A stretch of 64,000 nt of DNA from Streptomyces marinisediminis (GCF_026262575.1 NZ_JAPKFL010000003.1:124001-188000); one strand, 5' to 3'; shown: positions 33,203 through 42,539, counted from the first letter of the stretch. The notes: generated by a model from the sequence alone, not told the origin. Program-made: numbers and translations.

Positions 33203-34648
33203 ATGGTGTGGCGGCGCACGACGGGGGCGGTGGCGCGGTTCGCCGCGGCGGTGGCGGCGTTCGGCGCGGTGCTGGCCGTCCCACAGGGGGCGGCGCGGGC
33301 GGCGGACGTGCCGGCGTACACCCCGGCCGAGGACGCCCGGGCGGTGCGGGGCGCGGCCAGCAGCTCCGACGGCCCGGTACTGGAGCCGGGCCTCTACACC
33401 GATCGCATCGGGCCCGGCGAGACCCTGTACTACAGCGTCGCGCTGGACGCCTCCTCGACGGCGTACCTGGGCGCGACGGCGGCCCCCGAACCCGGCGCGG
33501 ACGTGGCGTCGTTCGGCGACGAGCTGACGCTGCGCCTGCAGACGACGGGCGGCGACGCGTGCGACACCGGTGACACCGGCGGGTTCGGCAGCCGCGGCTC
33601 GGGCTACCCCGTCGGCGCCTACGCCGTCCGGCGCGTGGGTGGCGGGGTCGAGGACTGTCAGGAGGCCGGCCCCTACCTGTTCTCGGTGACCCGCGAGAGT
33701 GCGGACGACGGGGACCCGGCCGACTGGCCGATCGAGATCGGCTACTTCTCGGAGCCGGGGCTCAAGGGCGCCGTCCCCGGACCACCGGCCGTCTCGGAGA
33801 CGGCCGAGGAGCCGCCGACGCCGCCGTCCGGGGAGGCCGCGCCGGCCCGGGGCGGGACGAGCTTCAACGACGCCGGGTCCGTCGGCACGGGCGTGTGGAA
33901 GGACCGGCTGCTGCCCGGCGAGTCCCGCTTCTACCGGGTGCCGGTCGACTGGGGCCAGCGGCTGTTCGTCCGGCTGGAGGTGCCCAACGCCGACGACGCC
34001 GGGGACGACGCGCCCCGCTACCTCTCCGACGGCTTCGCGCTCCAGATGTACAACCCGGCCCGGGGCCGCGCCTTCAAGGCCGACTTCCCGTCCTACGACG
34101 GCGACCAGGCGTCCGTGGAGCTGCTCGGGGGCACCGTCGACTACGGTCGTCGGTTCGCCGACGAGGGCCGCGGCTTCAGCATGGCCGGGTGGTGGTACGT
34201 GCAGGTCACCCTGCACGACGACATGGCCGCCTACTTCCCCGGTGGCGCCCCGGTCACGCTGCGGACGGTCGTGGAGGGCACGGCCGAGGAGCCGCCCGCG
34301 TACGACGGAAACGCGGTGGCCGCGGGCTTCGGCGTCACCGACGGCGACCGGGAGGCCGCCGAGCAGGGACTGACGGCGGCCGAGGTGGCCGAGCGCGCCA
34401 CCTGGCGACGCCTCGGGCTGGCCGGCGTCGGAACGGGCACGGTGCTCGTCGCGGGGCTGGCGGCGTGGTGGCTGCTCGCCCGGCTCCGCGCGCCCCGCAC
34501 CGCCGCGCCCGAGCCCGCCGCGCCCGGCGGCTACGGCTTCCCGCACCCGGGCGGGGGCGCGCCGGGGCCGGGCCCGCAGGGGCAGCCCCCGGTGTTCGGG
34601 CCGCCCCCGGGCGGCTGGCCCCCGCCGGGAGACCCCCGGCGGGGGTGA
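33203..34648 (+). CDS. Secreted, C-terminally membrane-anchored protein of unknown function
   Basis: A 481-residue protein. I chose ATG 33203 (MVWRRTTGAVARF) because it gives a clean signal peptide with cleavage after ARA (about residue 32) and has GAGGGGG upstream. The extracellular part seems to hold two related halves, each with a G-x-Y/W-x-D-R-[IL]-x-PGE-[TS] motif (GLYTDRIGPGETLYYSV near 65 and GVWKDRLLPGESRFYRVPV near 235). This suggests a duplicated beta-sandwich (pre-peptidase C-like fold, inference). A membrane helix lies near 410-435 (AGVGTGTVLVAGLAAWWLLARL), followed by a Gly/Pro-rich tail. No enzyme motif is visible. Confidence 0.8.
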   Translation: MVWRRTTGAVARFAAAVAAFGAVLAVPQGAARAADVPAYTPAEDARAVRGAASSSDGPVLEPGLYTDRIGPGETLYYSVALDASSTAYLGATAAPEPGADVASFGDELTLRLQTTGGDACDTGDTGGFGSRGSGYPVGAYAVRRVGGGVEDCQEAGPYLFSVTRESADDGDPADWPIEIGYFSEPGLKGAVPGPPAVSETAEEPPTPPSGEAAPARGGTSFNDAGSVGTGVWKDRLLPGESRFYRVPVDWGQRLFVRLEVPNADDAGDDAPRYLSDGFALQMYNPARGRAFKADFPSYDGDQASVELLGGTVDYGRRFADEGRGFSMAGWWYVQVTLHDDMAAYFPGGAPVTLRTVVEGTAEEPPAYDGNAVAAGFGVTDGDREAAEQGLTAAEVAERATWRRLGLAGVGTGTVLVAGLAAWWLLARLRAPRTAAPEPAAPGGYGFPHPGGGAPGPGPQGQPPVFGPPPGGWPPPGDPRRG

Positions 34649-35172
34649 GACGGACGCCGCCCCGGCCCGGGGCGGGGCGCTCGACTTCGGGAGAGCGCCC
34701 GGACGCCGAGGGCGGAGCACGCCGGGGCGGGGATCGGCACCGGCGCGAGGAAGGAGCGCGAGGAGGGCGGCCCTCGCAGGCGGTCCTGGCACCGACGGGC
34801 GGACGGACAGGCGGGCGCACCGTGCCCCACGGCCGCCCCGCGTCGGTCGCTTCCGGGCGCTGGTCGCTTCCGGGTCGGACTCCGCGCCCCGGGCCCGCAG
34901 CTCGATGGGCGCGTCGGACCGCGGTACGGCCTCCTCGCGCACGGTGCACCGAGCCCACCGGGAACGGTCGGGGTCGGTCGGGGTCGGTCCGCTCCGTGGT
35001 CCACGACGCCTGAGCGCGTATCCACCGCGACGCCAGGACGGGCGAGATGGTCCGGTAGGTCCCGAGCACGTACGGGCGGTGGCCGCTTCCGGGTGGTGGC
35101 CGTCTTCGGGTGGTGGCCGCTTCCGGGCGTCGGCCGACTGCGTGGGCGCGGGCCGGGTTGCGAGTGGGGCGC
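34649..35172. other. Gene-free region with short imperfect tandem repeats
   Basis: About 520 bp between convergent genes. It holds imperfect repeats of GGTCGCTTCCGGG near 34845-34880, GGTCGGGGTCGGTC near 34967-34992, and three copies of GGTGGCCG-C/T-CTTC(C)GGG near 35084-35135. Nothing coding is apparent. Confidence 0.5.
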
Positions 35173-36648
35173 TCAGCTCTGGAGGAGGGCCCAGATGCCG
35201 AAGGCGAAGCAGGCCAGGGCGAGGACGAGCACCGGGACGGCGACCACTCCGGGTGGCCCCGGCACCGACGGGCGGACGGGCACACCGTGCTCTGCCGGCC
35301 CCGGCACGGGCACTCCGGCGCCGGGCGCCACGGCCGCGTGGGCCGCCGCTGCGGGGCCCACCACCGCGTGCGCCGACCCGGGCGCCCCGGGGACGTGCAC
35401 CGCGCCACCAGGTGCTGCCGCAACCGGCACCGGCGCTCCGTACGCCGCTGCCTCGTACGCCGCTGCTTCGTAGGCCGCTGCGTCGGGCGTCGCTGCGTGG
35501 GGCACCGGTCCGGGCGCCCCCGATGCGTGCGCCGCCGCGCCCGGTGCCGCCGCCTGCGCCGCCGCTCCGGGCCCCGCCTCCGGCGCCGCCGTCCCGGGTG
35601 GGGCGGGGGGAGCGAGGTGGAAGCTGTCCGCGTCGTCGTGGGGGCCGCCGTCGGCCGGCGGCCGCGGTGCGGCGTGCCGGGAGCCGCGCGCTTCGCCCCC
35701 GGCGGTGCCGGCCCGCCCGTCGCGCCCGGCCCGCCCGTCGCGCCCGTCGGGACCGTCGGGGCCGTAGCCGGGCGGCAGCGGGCCGAGGTGGTCGAAGACC
35801 TCCACGGCGACCTCCGACGTGCCCGCCCGGTCGCCCGGGGGCGGTGTCGCGTCCGGAGCGAGCAGGTCCACCGCGCCGGTCAGCGCCTTGCGGGCGCCCG
35901 TCGCGGTGCGGAACCGGGCCCGGGGGTCCGGCCGCAGCAGCCCGGCGAGCACCTGCCACAGCGGTTCCGGCACGCCCTCCGGGGCGGGCGGCACGCCGTG
36001 CTCGTAGGACGTCACGAGGGCCTGGGCGTCCGGCTTCTCGCCCGTGAGCAGGTACAGGGCGACGAGCCCCACCGCGTACAGGTCGGCCGGGAAGTCGGGC
36101 TCCGCGCCGAGCAGTTGCTCCGGGGCGAAGTAGCCGGGCGTGCCGACGACGTAGGCGCTCTCGGTGAGCCGGGGCTCGTCCTTGCGCAGCGCGATGCCGA
36201 AGTCGGAGAGCCGCAGGTGGGGTCGGCCGGTGCCCGTGGCGTCGAGCAGGATGTTGGCGGGTTTGACGTCCCGGTGGACGACGTCCTCGGCGTGCACGGC
36301 CGCGAGCCCGGCCAGGAGCTGGTCGAGCAGCACGCACACCAGGCGCGGGGGCAGCGCGCCGTAGTCGCCGACGAGGTGGGCCAGCGAGCCGCCGTGCATC
36401 AGGTCCATGGTGAACAGGACCTGGTCGTCGTCGGCGGCCCAGCTCGTGGGTGCCAGCACGTGCGGGTGGTCGATGCGCAGGGCCTGTTCGCGCACGAAGC
36501 GCAGGAGGGTGTGGGCGTCGCTCTGCCGCAGCACCTTCGCGGCCACGTAGCGCTTCCTGCGGTGGTCCCAGGCACGCCACACCGCGCCCATCCCGCCCCG
36601 CCCCACCGGGTCGACCAGCTCGTACCGGCCCGCGAAGACCTCGCCCAT
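35173..36648 (-). CDS. Membrane-anchored serine/threonine protein kinase
   Basis: A 491-residue Hanks-type kinase. The kinase domain is about 1-265: glycine loop GRGGMGAVWRAWD, Lys in AAKVLR, catalytic HRDVKPANILL, metal-binding DFGIAL, APEQLL. All catalytic residues are present, so it should be active. A roughly 190-residue Ala/Pro/Gly linker with repeated AAYEA words follows, then one C-terminal helix (VVAVPVLVLALACFAFGIWALLQ) with almost no extracellular part. It therefore lacks a sensor domain such as PASTA. It lies 61 bp downstream of an HTH regulator and is probably co-transcribed with it. Substrates are unknown. Confidence 0.9.
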   Translation of the reverse strand: MGEVFAGRYELVDPVGRGGMGAVWRAWDHRRKRYVAAKVLRQSDAHTLLRFVREQALRIDHPHVLAPTSWAADDDQVLFTMDLMHGGSLAHLVGDYGALPPRLVCVLLDQLLAGLAAVHAEDVVHRDVKPANILLDATGTGRPHLRLSDFGIALRKDEPRLTESAYVVGTPGYFAPEQLLGAEPDFPADLYAVGLVALYLLTGEKPDAQALVTSYEHGVPPAPEGVPEPLWQVLAGLLRPDPRARFRTATGARKALTGAVDLLAPDATPPPGDRAGTSEVAVEVFDHLGPLPPGYGPDGPDGRDGRAGRDGRAGTAGGEARGSRHAAPRPPADGGPHDDADSFHLAPPAPPGTAAPEAGPGAAAQAAAPGAAAHASGAPGPVPHAATPDAAAYEAAAYEAAAYGAPVPVAAAPGGAVHVPGAPGSAHAVVGPAAAAHAAVAPGAGVPVPGPAEHGVPVRPSVPGPPGVVAVPVLVLALACFAFGIWALLQS

Positions 36649-36709
36649 CCCGCCGTGCCCGCCTTCTTCCGTTCCCGCCGTGCCCGGAACCGCACCCGGC
36701 CCGTGCCGT

Positions 36710-37258
36710 TCAGCCCTGGTGGGCCTCGTAGTGCTTCACCGCGTCCGCGGTCTTCCCGGCGCCGTAGACCCGGAGGAACTCGGCCAGCTCCGGGTGGTCG
36801 GCGGCGAGCGCCTGCGAGGCGTGCAGGATGTCCTGCGCGTCGGATATGGCCCGCAGCAGCGACTGGATCTCGCGCACCGCCCGCTTGACGGTCGTCTGCT
36901 GCCCCGACGGGCCGGACTGCACCGTGCCGCCCAGGACGCTCTGGCCCGCGGCGCGGCGGATCTCCTCCATGCGCCGGGTGGCGTCGGCGGCGCTCACGTG
37001 CCCCCCGGAGACCTCGCCGGCGAGTTCCTGCAGGGCCTGCACCCGCTGGACGACGGCCGGGTTGCCGATCTTGGCCCGCTGCCCGCTCATGAGCTGCGAC
37101 AGCATGGGCGCCGACAGGCCGAGCACGGTCGCCAGGCGGGCCTGGTTGAGTCCCAGGTCGTCGATCAGGCGGCGGAAGAGCGTGCCGAGCGGCTCGCCGT
37201 ACCACGCGCTCTGCAGCTCCCGGGCTTTGGCCGTCGGGTCCTGCTGTGCTGCGTCCAT
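36710..37258 (-). CDS. HTH (XRE-like) DNA-binding protein
   Basis: A 182-residue protein with a helix-turn-helix at about 20-60 (LGLNQARLATVLGLSAPMLSQLMSGQRAKIGNPAVVQRV). The rest is helical (AGEVSGGHVSAADATRRMEEIRRAAGQ, KRAVREIQSLLRAISDAQDILHASQALA) with no ligand-binding domain recognised. ATG 37258 has GGGGAG upstream. It is conserved in Streptomyces near tRNA-Ala and precedes the kinase gene; whether it is a kinase target is inference. Confidence 0.85.
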   Translation of the reverse strand: MDAAQQDPTAKARELQSAWYGEPLGTLFRRLIDDLGLNQARLATVLGLSAPMLSQLMSGQRAKIGNPAVVQRVQALQELAGEVSGGHVSAADATRRMEEIRRAAGQSVLGGTVQSGPSGQQTTVKRAVREIQSLLRAISDAQDILHASQALAADHPELAEFLRVYGAGKTADAVKHYEAHQG

Positions 37259-37386
37259 GTGTCTCCCCTGAGTCTCCCCTGTTCGCTTCGCGCCAGCGAA
37301 CTTGCGGTGCATCCTACGGAGCCGTAGGGCCGGGGGCGATACCCGGTCGGATACGGATGCCCGAAGCGGGTACTCTTGGGGCCGAC

Positions 37387-37459
37387 GGGGCCTTAGCTCA
37401 GTTGGTAGAGCGCTGTCTTTGCATGGCAGATGTCAGGGGTTCGACTCCCCTAGGCTCCA
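37387..37459 (+). tRNA. tRNA-Ala (anticodon TGC)
   Basis: The acceptor GGGGCCT pairs with AGGCTCC (with wobble). The anticodon loop CTTTGCATG has TGC, and the T-arm is GGGGTTCGACTCCCC. CCA is not encoded. Confidence 0.96.
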
Positions 37460-37492
37460 CGGTGGGCGCCGTGGCGGCGCCGGCGTGACGGT

Positions 37493-37518
37493 ACGGGCTC
37501 CCGGGTGCGGGGGCCCGT
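37493..37518 (+). terminator. Terminator after tRNA-Ala
   Basis: A 10-bp stem (ACGGGCTCCC with GGGGGCCCGT, one G-T) and a 6-base loop, followed by TT. It may also stop the convergent sortase operon. Confidence 0.6.
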
Positions 37519-37564
37519 TTCGCGTGGGTCGGGTGGTGGGTCGCGGCGGGCGCGGCGACGCGCG

Positions 37565-38350
37565 TCAGGAGGCGCGGAGTTCCTCGGGCGGCGTGCGGTC
37601 GGCGTCGACGGGGACGGTGCGCTCCAGCTCGCCCCAGACGATGTAGCGGTAGGTCGAGGTGAAGACCGGCGTGCACGTGGTGAGGGTGATGTAGCGGCCC
37701 TCCTCCTCCTTGCCGGACTCGCGCGGCACGTCGGCCAGGACCTGCACGTTGTACTTGGACGTCTCCGGCAGGACGGCGTACACCGTGTAGACGTACCAGG
37801 TGTCCTTCGACTCGAAGACGATCGGGTCGCCCTTCTCGATCTCGTGGATGTCGTGGAACTTGGCCCCGTGCCCGTCCCGGTGGGCGGCCAGGGAGAAGTT
37901 GCCGGACTCGTCCCACGGCATCGCGGACTTCACGGGCTTCTCGTAGAACCCGGCGACGCCCTGGTTCAGCTCCTCCGGGTCCGTGCCGGGCATCACCAGG
38001 ATGTCGTCGTCGCTCATCGCGGGCACGTGGAGGAAGCCGATGCCGTTCCTGACGTCGAGTTCGCCGGGGCCGGCGTCCGCGTCCGGGCCGCCGGAGTCCC
38101 GCTCGGCCGCCCACTGGTCGCGCAGCTCGGCGCTCTCCTGGCCCGCCGCGCGGTCGGCCAGCACGTTCGTCCACCACAGGGAGTAGGCGACGAAGAGGGC
38201 CATGACGAGCCCGGCGGTGATGAGCAGCTCGCCCAGCACGCTCACCGTGCTCGCTATCCGGCCGCGCGTGCGCCCCCCGCCGGCCCCGGACCGCTGCGGG
38301 CGCTCCTCGGTCTCCGCCCCGTCCCGCTCGGTCACTGCCACCTGATCCAC
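37565..38350 (-). CDS. Class E sortase (short form)
   Basis: A 261-residue sortase with N-terminal membrane anchor (ELLITAGLVMALFVAYSLWWTNVL) and catalytic domain: His in SLAAHRDGHG, Cys in TLTTCTPVF and Arg in YRYIVWG. Class E sortases in Streptomyces attach short chaplins and other LAXTG proteins to the wall, supporting aerial growth; S. coelicolor has SrtE1 and SrtE2 adjacent, as here. The start is uncertain: GTG 38350 gives the longest form, and GTG 38335 (VTERDG) with AGGTGG close by is an alternative. It follows the other sortase by 22 bp. Confidence 0.92.
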   Translation of the reverse strand: MDQVAVTERDGAETEERPQRSGAGGGRTRGRIASTVSVLGELLITAGLVMALFVAYSLWWTNVLADRAAGQESAELRDQWAAERDSGGPDADAGPGELDVRNGIGFLHVPAMSDDDILVMPGTDPEELNQGVAGFYEKPVKSAMPWDESGNFSLAAHRDGHGAKFHDIHEIEKGDPIVFESKDTWYVYTVYAVLPETSKYNVQVLADVPRESGKEEEGRYITLTTCTPVFTSTYRYIVWGELERTVPVDADRTPPEELRAS

Positions 38351-38372
38351 CGTTCGCCGTTCCGTCCGCCGG

Positions 38373-39908
38373 CTACCCGACGAGGGCGTCCGGCTTGCCC
38401 TCGCTCCGGGGCCGTTCCTCCACCATCTTGCCCCAGACGATGAGACGGTACTTGGAGGTGAACTCGGGGGTGCAGGTGGTCAGGGTGACGTAGCGGCCCG
38501 GCTCGGTGAACCCCGACTCCGCGGGCACGGGGGCCACCACGCCCACGTTGGACGGCGAGGTCGACGGCAGCACGCTGGTCATCTCGTACACGTAGTAGGA
38601 GTCCCGGGTCTCGACGACGATCGGGTCGCCGGGCTCCAACCGGTTGATGTAGCGGAACGGTTCGCCGTGGGTGTTGCGGTGCCCGGCGACCGCGAAGTTG
38701 CCCTCCTCGTCCCACGGCATCGCCGTCTTCAGGCCGGACGCGGCGTCGTAGTGGCCGACGAGACCGCGGTCGAGGACGGTGTCCTTGTCGATGCCCTCGG
38801 CGACGGGCACGACCACGTCGAGCTTGGGGATGTACATCTTGGCGAAGCCCTCGCCCGGGTCGAAGGCGTCGGGGCGGCGGGCCGCCGCCTCCTCGGACGC
38901 CCACTTCTCCTCCAGCGCGCTGGCCTCCCGCCCGGCCTCCAGACCGGCCTGCACGTTCGTCCACCACAGTTGGTAGGCGACGAAGAGCAGCAGGAGCACA
39001 CCGCAGGTGATGAACAGCTCGCCGACGCTGCGGCTGGCGATGACGGCGACGTTCTCCCTGCGGGCCCGGGCCGCCTTCGCCGCCGCCCTGCGCCGGGCGG
39101 CGCGGCCCTCGCCGGGCGGCTCGTCCGCGGCGTCCGCCCCCTGCGCGGCGTTTCGCTCCGTGAGCTGCCGCAGCGCGACGGTCTCGCGCCCGCGCTGGTC
39201 GCCGTGCTCGTCCCGGGGCTCGTTCCCGCGCTCCGGGCCGTGCCCGGCCGCCGGGCGCGGGGCGGGCGACGGGCCCGGCCCGGGCTCCGGGACGGCGCCG
39301 GGGCGCGGTGCGGGTGCGGGGGCCGGCGTGACCGTGAGTGGACGGGTCGCCGCCGCGTCGGGGGGCGGCGGCGTGCCGTCACCGCGCGGCGCGGACGGCA
39401 CGGTGCCCTGCGCGGGCGCGGGTCGGCCGGGTGGCCGGAACCACGGCGAGCCCTGCCGCTCCTCCGGCCCCGCCTGCCCGGACACCGGCGACTGCGGTCC
39501 CGGCGCCGACGGGGCCTGCGGCGACGGTCCCGGCGCCGACGGGGCCTGCGGCACGGCCGCGCGGGGTGCCGCGGCCGCGGCACCCGCCCCGAACCCCGGT
39601 TCGCGTGCGCGCCGTTGTCCCGGCTCCGGCCGCCGGCCCGGCGTGGGGTCCGGTTCCGGTGTGTGCCGTCGCCCCGGCTCCGGCCACTGGCCCGGTGCGG
39701 GCCGCGGCCCGGACGCGTGCCGCCCGTCCGGCGCGCTCCCCTGCTGCGGTGCGGGCCCCGGCTGCGGTGCGCGGCCCGCTCCCGGTGTGTGCTCCGTGCC
39801 CGGGGGGTCCGTGGGAGGGGGCAGGGGGTCGGTGAGCGGGTCGTCGAGGCGGTCGACGGCCGCCATCAACGCCTCCGGGTCCGTGTACGGGTCCCGGGAG
39901 GCGGTCAC
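38373..39908 (-). CDS. Class E sortase with a long Pro-rich cytoplasmic N-terminus
   Basis: The protein has 511 residues. Residues 1 to about 280 are low complexity (Pro/Gly/Arg/Ala), then a membrane helix (SVGELFITCGVLLLLFVAYQLWWTNV), then the sortase domain with catalytic His (VAGHRNTHG), Cys (TLTTCTPEF) and Arg (KYRLIVWG). GTG 39908 overlaps the pabA stop by 4 bp. The extension is far longer than the approximately 30-80 residues usual in the family. Together with the short sortase it likely represents the SrtE1/SrtE2 pair; I cannot say with certainty which is which. Confidence 0.92.
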   Translation of the reverse strand: MTASRDPYTDPEALMAAVDRLDDPLTDPLPPPTDPPGTEHTPGAGRAPQPGPAPQQGSAPDGRHASGPRPAPGQWPEPGRRHTPEPDPTPGRRPEPGQRRAREPGFGAGAAAAAPRAAVPQAPSAPGPSPQAPSAPGPQSPVSGQAGPEERQGSPWFRPPGRPAPAQGTVPSAPRGDGTPPPPDAAATRPLTVTPAPAPAPRPGAVPEPGPGPSPAPRPAAGHGPERGNEPRDEHGDQRGRETVALRQLTERNAAQGADAADEPPGEGRAARRRAAAKAARARRENVAVIASRSVGELFITCGVLLLLFVAYQLWWTNVQAGLEAGREASALEEKWASEEAAARRPDAFDPGEGFAKMYIPKLDVVVPVAEGIDKDTVLDRGLVGHYDAASGLKTAMPWDEEGNFAVAGHRNTHGEPFRYINRLEPGDPIVVETRDSYYVYEMTSVLPSTSPSNVGVVAPVPAESGFTEPGRYVTLTTCTPEFTSKYRLIVWGKMVEERPRSEGKPDALVG

Positions 39909-40534
39909 CTCCCTACCACCGGGGCCAGGCCCCGCGAGCGGGCGACCGCGTCCGCGTCACCGCACTCGACGAGCCAGTTGGCCAGCATCTGGTGGCCCCA
40001 CTCGGTGAGGACGGACTCGGGGTGGAACTGCACGCCCTCCACCGGCCGGCTGCGGTGCCGCAGCCCCATGATGACGCCCGACTCGGTGCGGGCGGTGACG
40101 TCGAACACGTCGGGCACCGCCGCGGGCTCGGCGGCCAGCGAGTGGTAGCGGGTGGCGGTGAACGGCGAGGGCAGCCCGGCGAAGACGCCGCGGCCCTCGT
40201 GCACCACCGCCGAGGTCTTGCCGTGCAGCAGCTCCGGAGCGCGGCCCACGACACCGCCGTAGGCGACGGCCATCGACTGCATGCCCAGGCACACCCCGAA
40301 CACCGGCACGCCGGTGCCGGCGCAGTGCCGCACCATCTCCACGCAGACCCCCGCCCGCTCCGGTGTCCCGGGGCCCGGGGAGAGCAGCACGCCGTCGAAG
40401 CCGTCCTGGGCGTGCTCGGTGCCGACCTCGTCGTTGCGCAGCACCTCGCACTCGGCACCGAGCTGGTAGAGGTACTGCACGAGGTTGAAGACGAAGCTGT
40501 CGTAGTTGTCGACCACGAGAATGCGTGCGCTCAT
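39905..40534 (-). CDS. pabA: Aminodeoxychorismate/anthranilate synthase glutamine amidotransferase component
   Basis: A 209-residue class I glutamine amidotransferase with oxyanion-loop SPGPGTPERAG, nucleophile in FGVCLGMQ (Cys about 79) and catalytic HPESV (His/Glu). It supplies ammonia from glutamine to a PabB/TrpE partner that is not encoded nearby. It is conserved beside the PknB region in actinobacteria (mycobacterial trpG, Rv0013), so it could serve folate, tryptophan or both. Confidence 0.93.
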   Translation of the reverse strand: MSARILVVDNYDSFVFNLVQYLYQLGAECEVLRNDEVGTEHAQDGFDGVLLSPGPGTPERAGVCVEMVRHCAGTGVPVFGVCLGMQSMAVAYGGVVGRAPELLHGKTSAVVHEGRGVFAGLPSPFTATRYHSLAAEPAAVPDVFDVTARTESGVIMGLRHRSRPVEGVQFHPESVLTEWGHQMLANWLVECGDADAVARSRGLAPVVGR

Positions 40535-40556
40535 CGGTTCGCCCCAAGCCTTGCCG

Positions 40557-40718
40557 TCAGTTCTGGTCCACGGTGACGTCGCCGAACGGGAGCAGCGGCT
40601 CGGCCCACGGGAAGACGTACTGGAACAGCAGGAACACCACCGCCACGACCAGCACCAGGGAGATCAGGGCGCGCACGATGGCGTTGCCCGGCAGGTGCCG
40701 CCAGATCCAGCCGTACAT
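40557..40718 (-). CDS. Small single-pass membrane protein
   Basis: A 53-residue protein, MYGWIWRHLPGNAIVRALIS, then a hydrophobic helix (LVLVVAVVFLLFQYVFPWAEP) and a short acidic C-terminus. ATG 40718. It sits in line between DUF881 and pabA at the position where Streptomyces genomes keep a similar mini-protein. The function is unknown. Confidence 0.8.
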   Translation of the reverse strand: MYGWIWRHLPGNAIVRALISLVLVVAVVFLLFQYVFPWAEPLLPFGDVTVDQN

Positions 40719-40873
40719 CCCGTGGTGCCGTCCCTTCGCCGTGTCCCGGTCGGCCCCGGCCGTCGCCGGTCGCCCCCCGCTCGTCCCGCCGCACGCCGTG
40801 AACCCCCGCGTGCGCTCGTGCGCACTCCAGAGTACGCGGCGGGTCGGCGCGTCGGGGGGCGCTCCTCGGGAAG

Positions 40874-41653
40874 TCAGCCCAGGGGCTCGGCGTACTGGAG
40901 GTCGAGGGTGCCGGAGTAGCCGGGCAGCGTGGTCTCCTCGTGCTCCTCGACGTCCCAGCCCAGCCCGTAGGCCTCGACGTAACTCTGGTAGGTCTGCAGG
41001 GCCGGGGCCTCGTCCAGCGCCCGGCGCAGCGCGTCCGGCTCCCCGACGGCGGTGACCTCGTAGGGCGGGGAGTACAGCCGCCCCTGGAGGATGAGGGTGT
41101 TGCCGACACAGCGGACGGCGCTGGTGGAGATCAGCCGCTGGTCCATGATCTGGATGCCCTGGGCGCCGCCCGCCCACAGCGCGTTGACGACGGCCTGGAG
41201 GTCCTGCTGGTGGATGACCAGGTAGTCGGGCTCCGGCTCGGGCCAGCCGGGGATGCGGGCGGTCGCGTCCGGCGGGGCGTCGGTGAGGGTGACGGTCAGA
41301 CCGGCGCCGGAGACCTCCTCGGCCTCGGCGGCGCGTTCCACCCGCCGCAGCCGCTCCCGCTCGGCGGGGGTGCGGCCGGTGTCGGCGTCGGCGAGGGCGG
41401 CGACCTCCTCGCGGAGCTCGGCGGTGGCCGACTCCAGGCGGCCGTTCTCCTGGCTGCGCTCGGAGATGAGGTCGGGCAGGCGGCGCATGGGGTCGTCACT
41501 GCGCAGGTCGATGCCCTGGGAGGTGTCGAAGCTGACCCAGAAGAGCAGCCCGGCCAGGGCGAAGACACCCGCGCTCGCCAGCCGCAGGGGACGCAGGCGG
41601 AACCGGCGCGAGCGGAATCCGGCGTCCGGGGGAGGCGTCGCGGAAGAGGTCAC
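40874..41653 (-). CDS. DUF881 family membrane protein
   Basis: A 259-residue protein with an N-terminal helix ([21 protein letters not shown]), a coiled coil (about 60-115, [23 protein letters not shown]) and the DUF881 domain ([73 protein letters not shown]). It matches mycobacterial Rv0012. It diverges from crgA with about 100 bp between. DUF881 proteins are tied to growth and division loci (B. subtilis YlxW/YlxX near the dcw cluster). The start could also be the upstream in-frame GTG at 41677. Confidence 0.92.
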   Translation of the reverse strand: MTSSATPPPDAGFRSRRFRLRPLRLASAGVFALAGLLFWVSFDTSQGIDLRSDDPMRRLPDLISERSQENGRLESATAELREEVAALADADTGRTPAERERLRRVERAAEAEEVSGAGLTVTLTDAPPDATARIPGWPEPEPDYLVIHQQDLQAVVNALWAGGAQGIQIMDQRLISTSAVRCVGNTLILQGRLYSPPYEVTAVGEPDALRRALDEAPALQTYQSYVEAYGLGWDVEEHEETTLPGYSGTLDLQYAEPLG

Positions 41654-41750
41654 CGTACCCTTGTCTCCTTCCACCACCTGGAACCACTACGCTAACGGAC
41701 CACAGCAGCATCCGTTCAGCGCGGTCAGCGCATCGACAGGAGACCCTCTC

Positions 41751-42011
41751 GTGCCGAAGTCCCGGATTCGCAAGAAGAAGGACACGTACACCCCGCCTGA
41801 GGGGCAGAAGTCGGGCAAGATCGACCTGCGCGGCGGGCGTAGCTGGGTCGCGCCCCTGATGCTGGCCATGTTCGCCCTCGGCCTGGTGTGGATCGTCCTG
41901 TACTACCTCACCTCGGGTTCGCTGCCGGTCGACGCGCTGGGTGACTGGAACATCGTCGTGGGCTTCGGCTTCATCGCCGTGGGGTTCGTCGTCTCCACGC
42001 AGTGGAAGTAG
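41751..42011 (+). CDS. crgA: Cell division protein CrgA
   Basis: An 86-residue two-helix membrane protein. A basic start ([23 protein letters not shown]) is followed by helix 1 ([24 protein letters not shown]) and helix 2 ([21 protein letters not shown]). CrgA coordinates septum formation with FtsZ and PBPs, and in S. coelicolor delays sporulation septation. AGGAG lies nine bases before GTG 41751. Confidence 0.95.
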   Translation: MPKSRIRKKKDTYTPPEGQKSGKIDLRGGRSWVAPLMLAMFALGLVWIVLYYLTSGSLPVDALGDWNIVVGFGFIAVGFVVSTQWK

Positions 42012-42057
42012 CGCTTCCAGCTTCCACCGACCGCCGCCCGGGTGCCGGGAGCGGGGC

Positions 42058-42080
42058 GGGGCACCGGCGTGCGGTGCCCC
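42058..42080 (+). terminator. crgA terminator
   Basis: A 9-bp perfect stem with loop GCGTG, 47 bases after the crgA stop. Confidence 0.7.
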
Positions 42081-42350
42081 GGCCGGGTGGCGGGCGCCGT
42101 CGCCCTGCCGTGGCTGAGCGCGAACGCGGGCGCCCGGCCCACTCCCGGACGTCCTTGAGCGGACCGGACGCCGCTGCGCACCGTGAAGTCCTGGCGTGAC
42201 GTGCCGCCGGGACGCCGGCCCGCCCTGCCAGGCTGCCTTGCCGCTGTCGCCCGATCCCCTCGCCCCCTGCCCGCCGCCCTGCGCCGCGGTGTCCGGCCGG
42301 CGGGGCGGGCTGACGCGGGGGCGACCGCGCGGCCCCGAACGTCCACCGAG

Positions 42351-42539
42351 TTATCCACAGGCTGTCCACAGGGGTGGGAAAAGTTCAGACGATCTGTGGA
42401 TAACGCGCATCAGGTTGACGCCGGTCTGCCCATCCGGACATGCGCTTCTCGCGGTAGTCGCCAAGCACATACCGCATCTGTGTGCGAGTACCGTCCGCGT
42501 TGCGCGTCATGCACAAGATCCGCTACCGCCTGTGGATAA
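42351..42539. promoter_or_regulatory. DnaA-box cluster distant from oriC
   Basis: TTATCCACA (42351-42359), CTGTCCACA (42362-42370), TGTGGATAA (42395-42403) and TGTGGATAA (42531-42539). Three are perfect TTATCCACA-type boxes, better matches to the general bacterial consensus than most boxes in oriC. The cluster is about 20.5 kb from oriC in a non-coding gap. Confidence 0.75.

Noticed and set aside
32261..36580. Minus-strand open frame of 1439 codons
   Set aside because: It runs through the real kinase gene in another frame and through GC-rich spacers; low-complexity Arg/Ala/Pro only.
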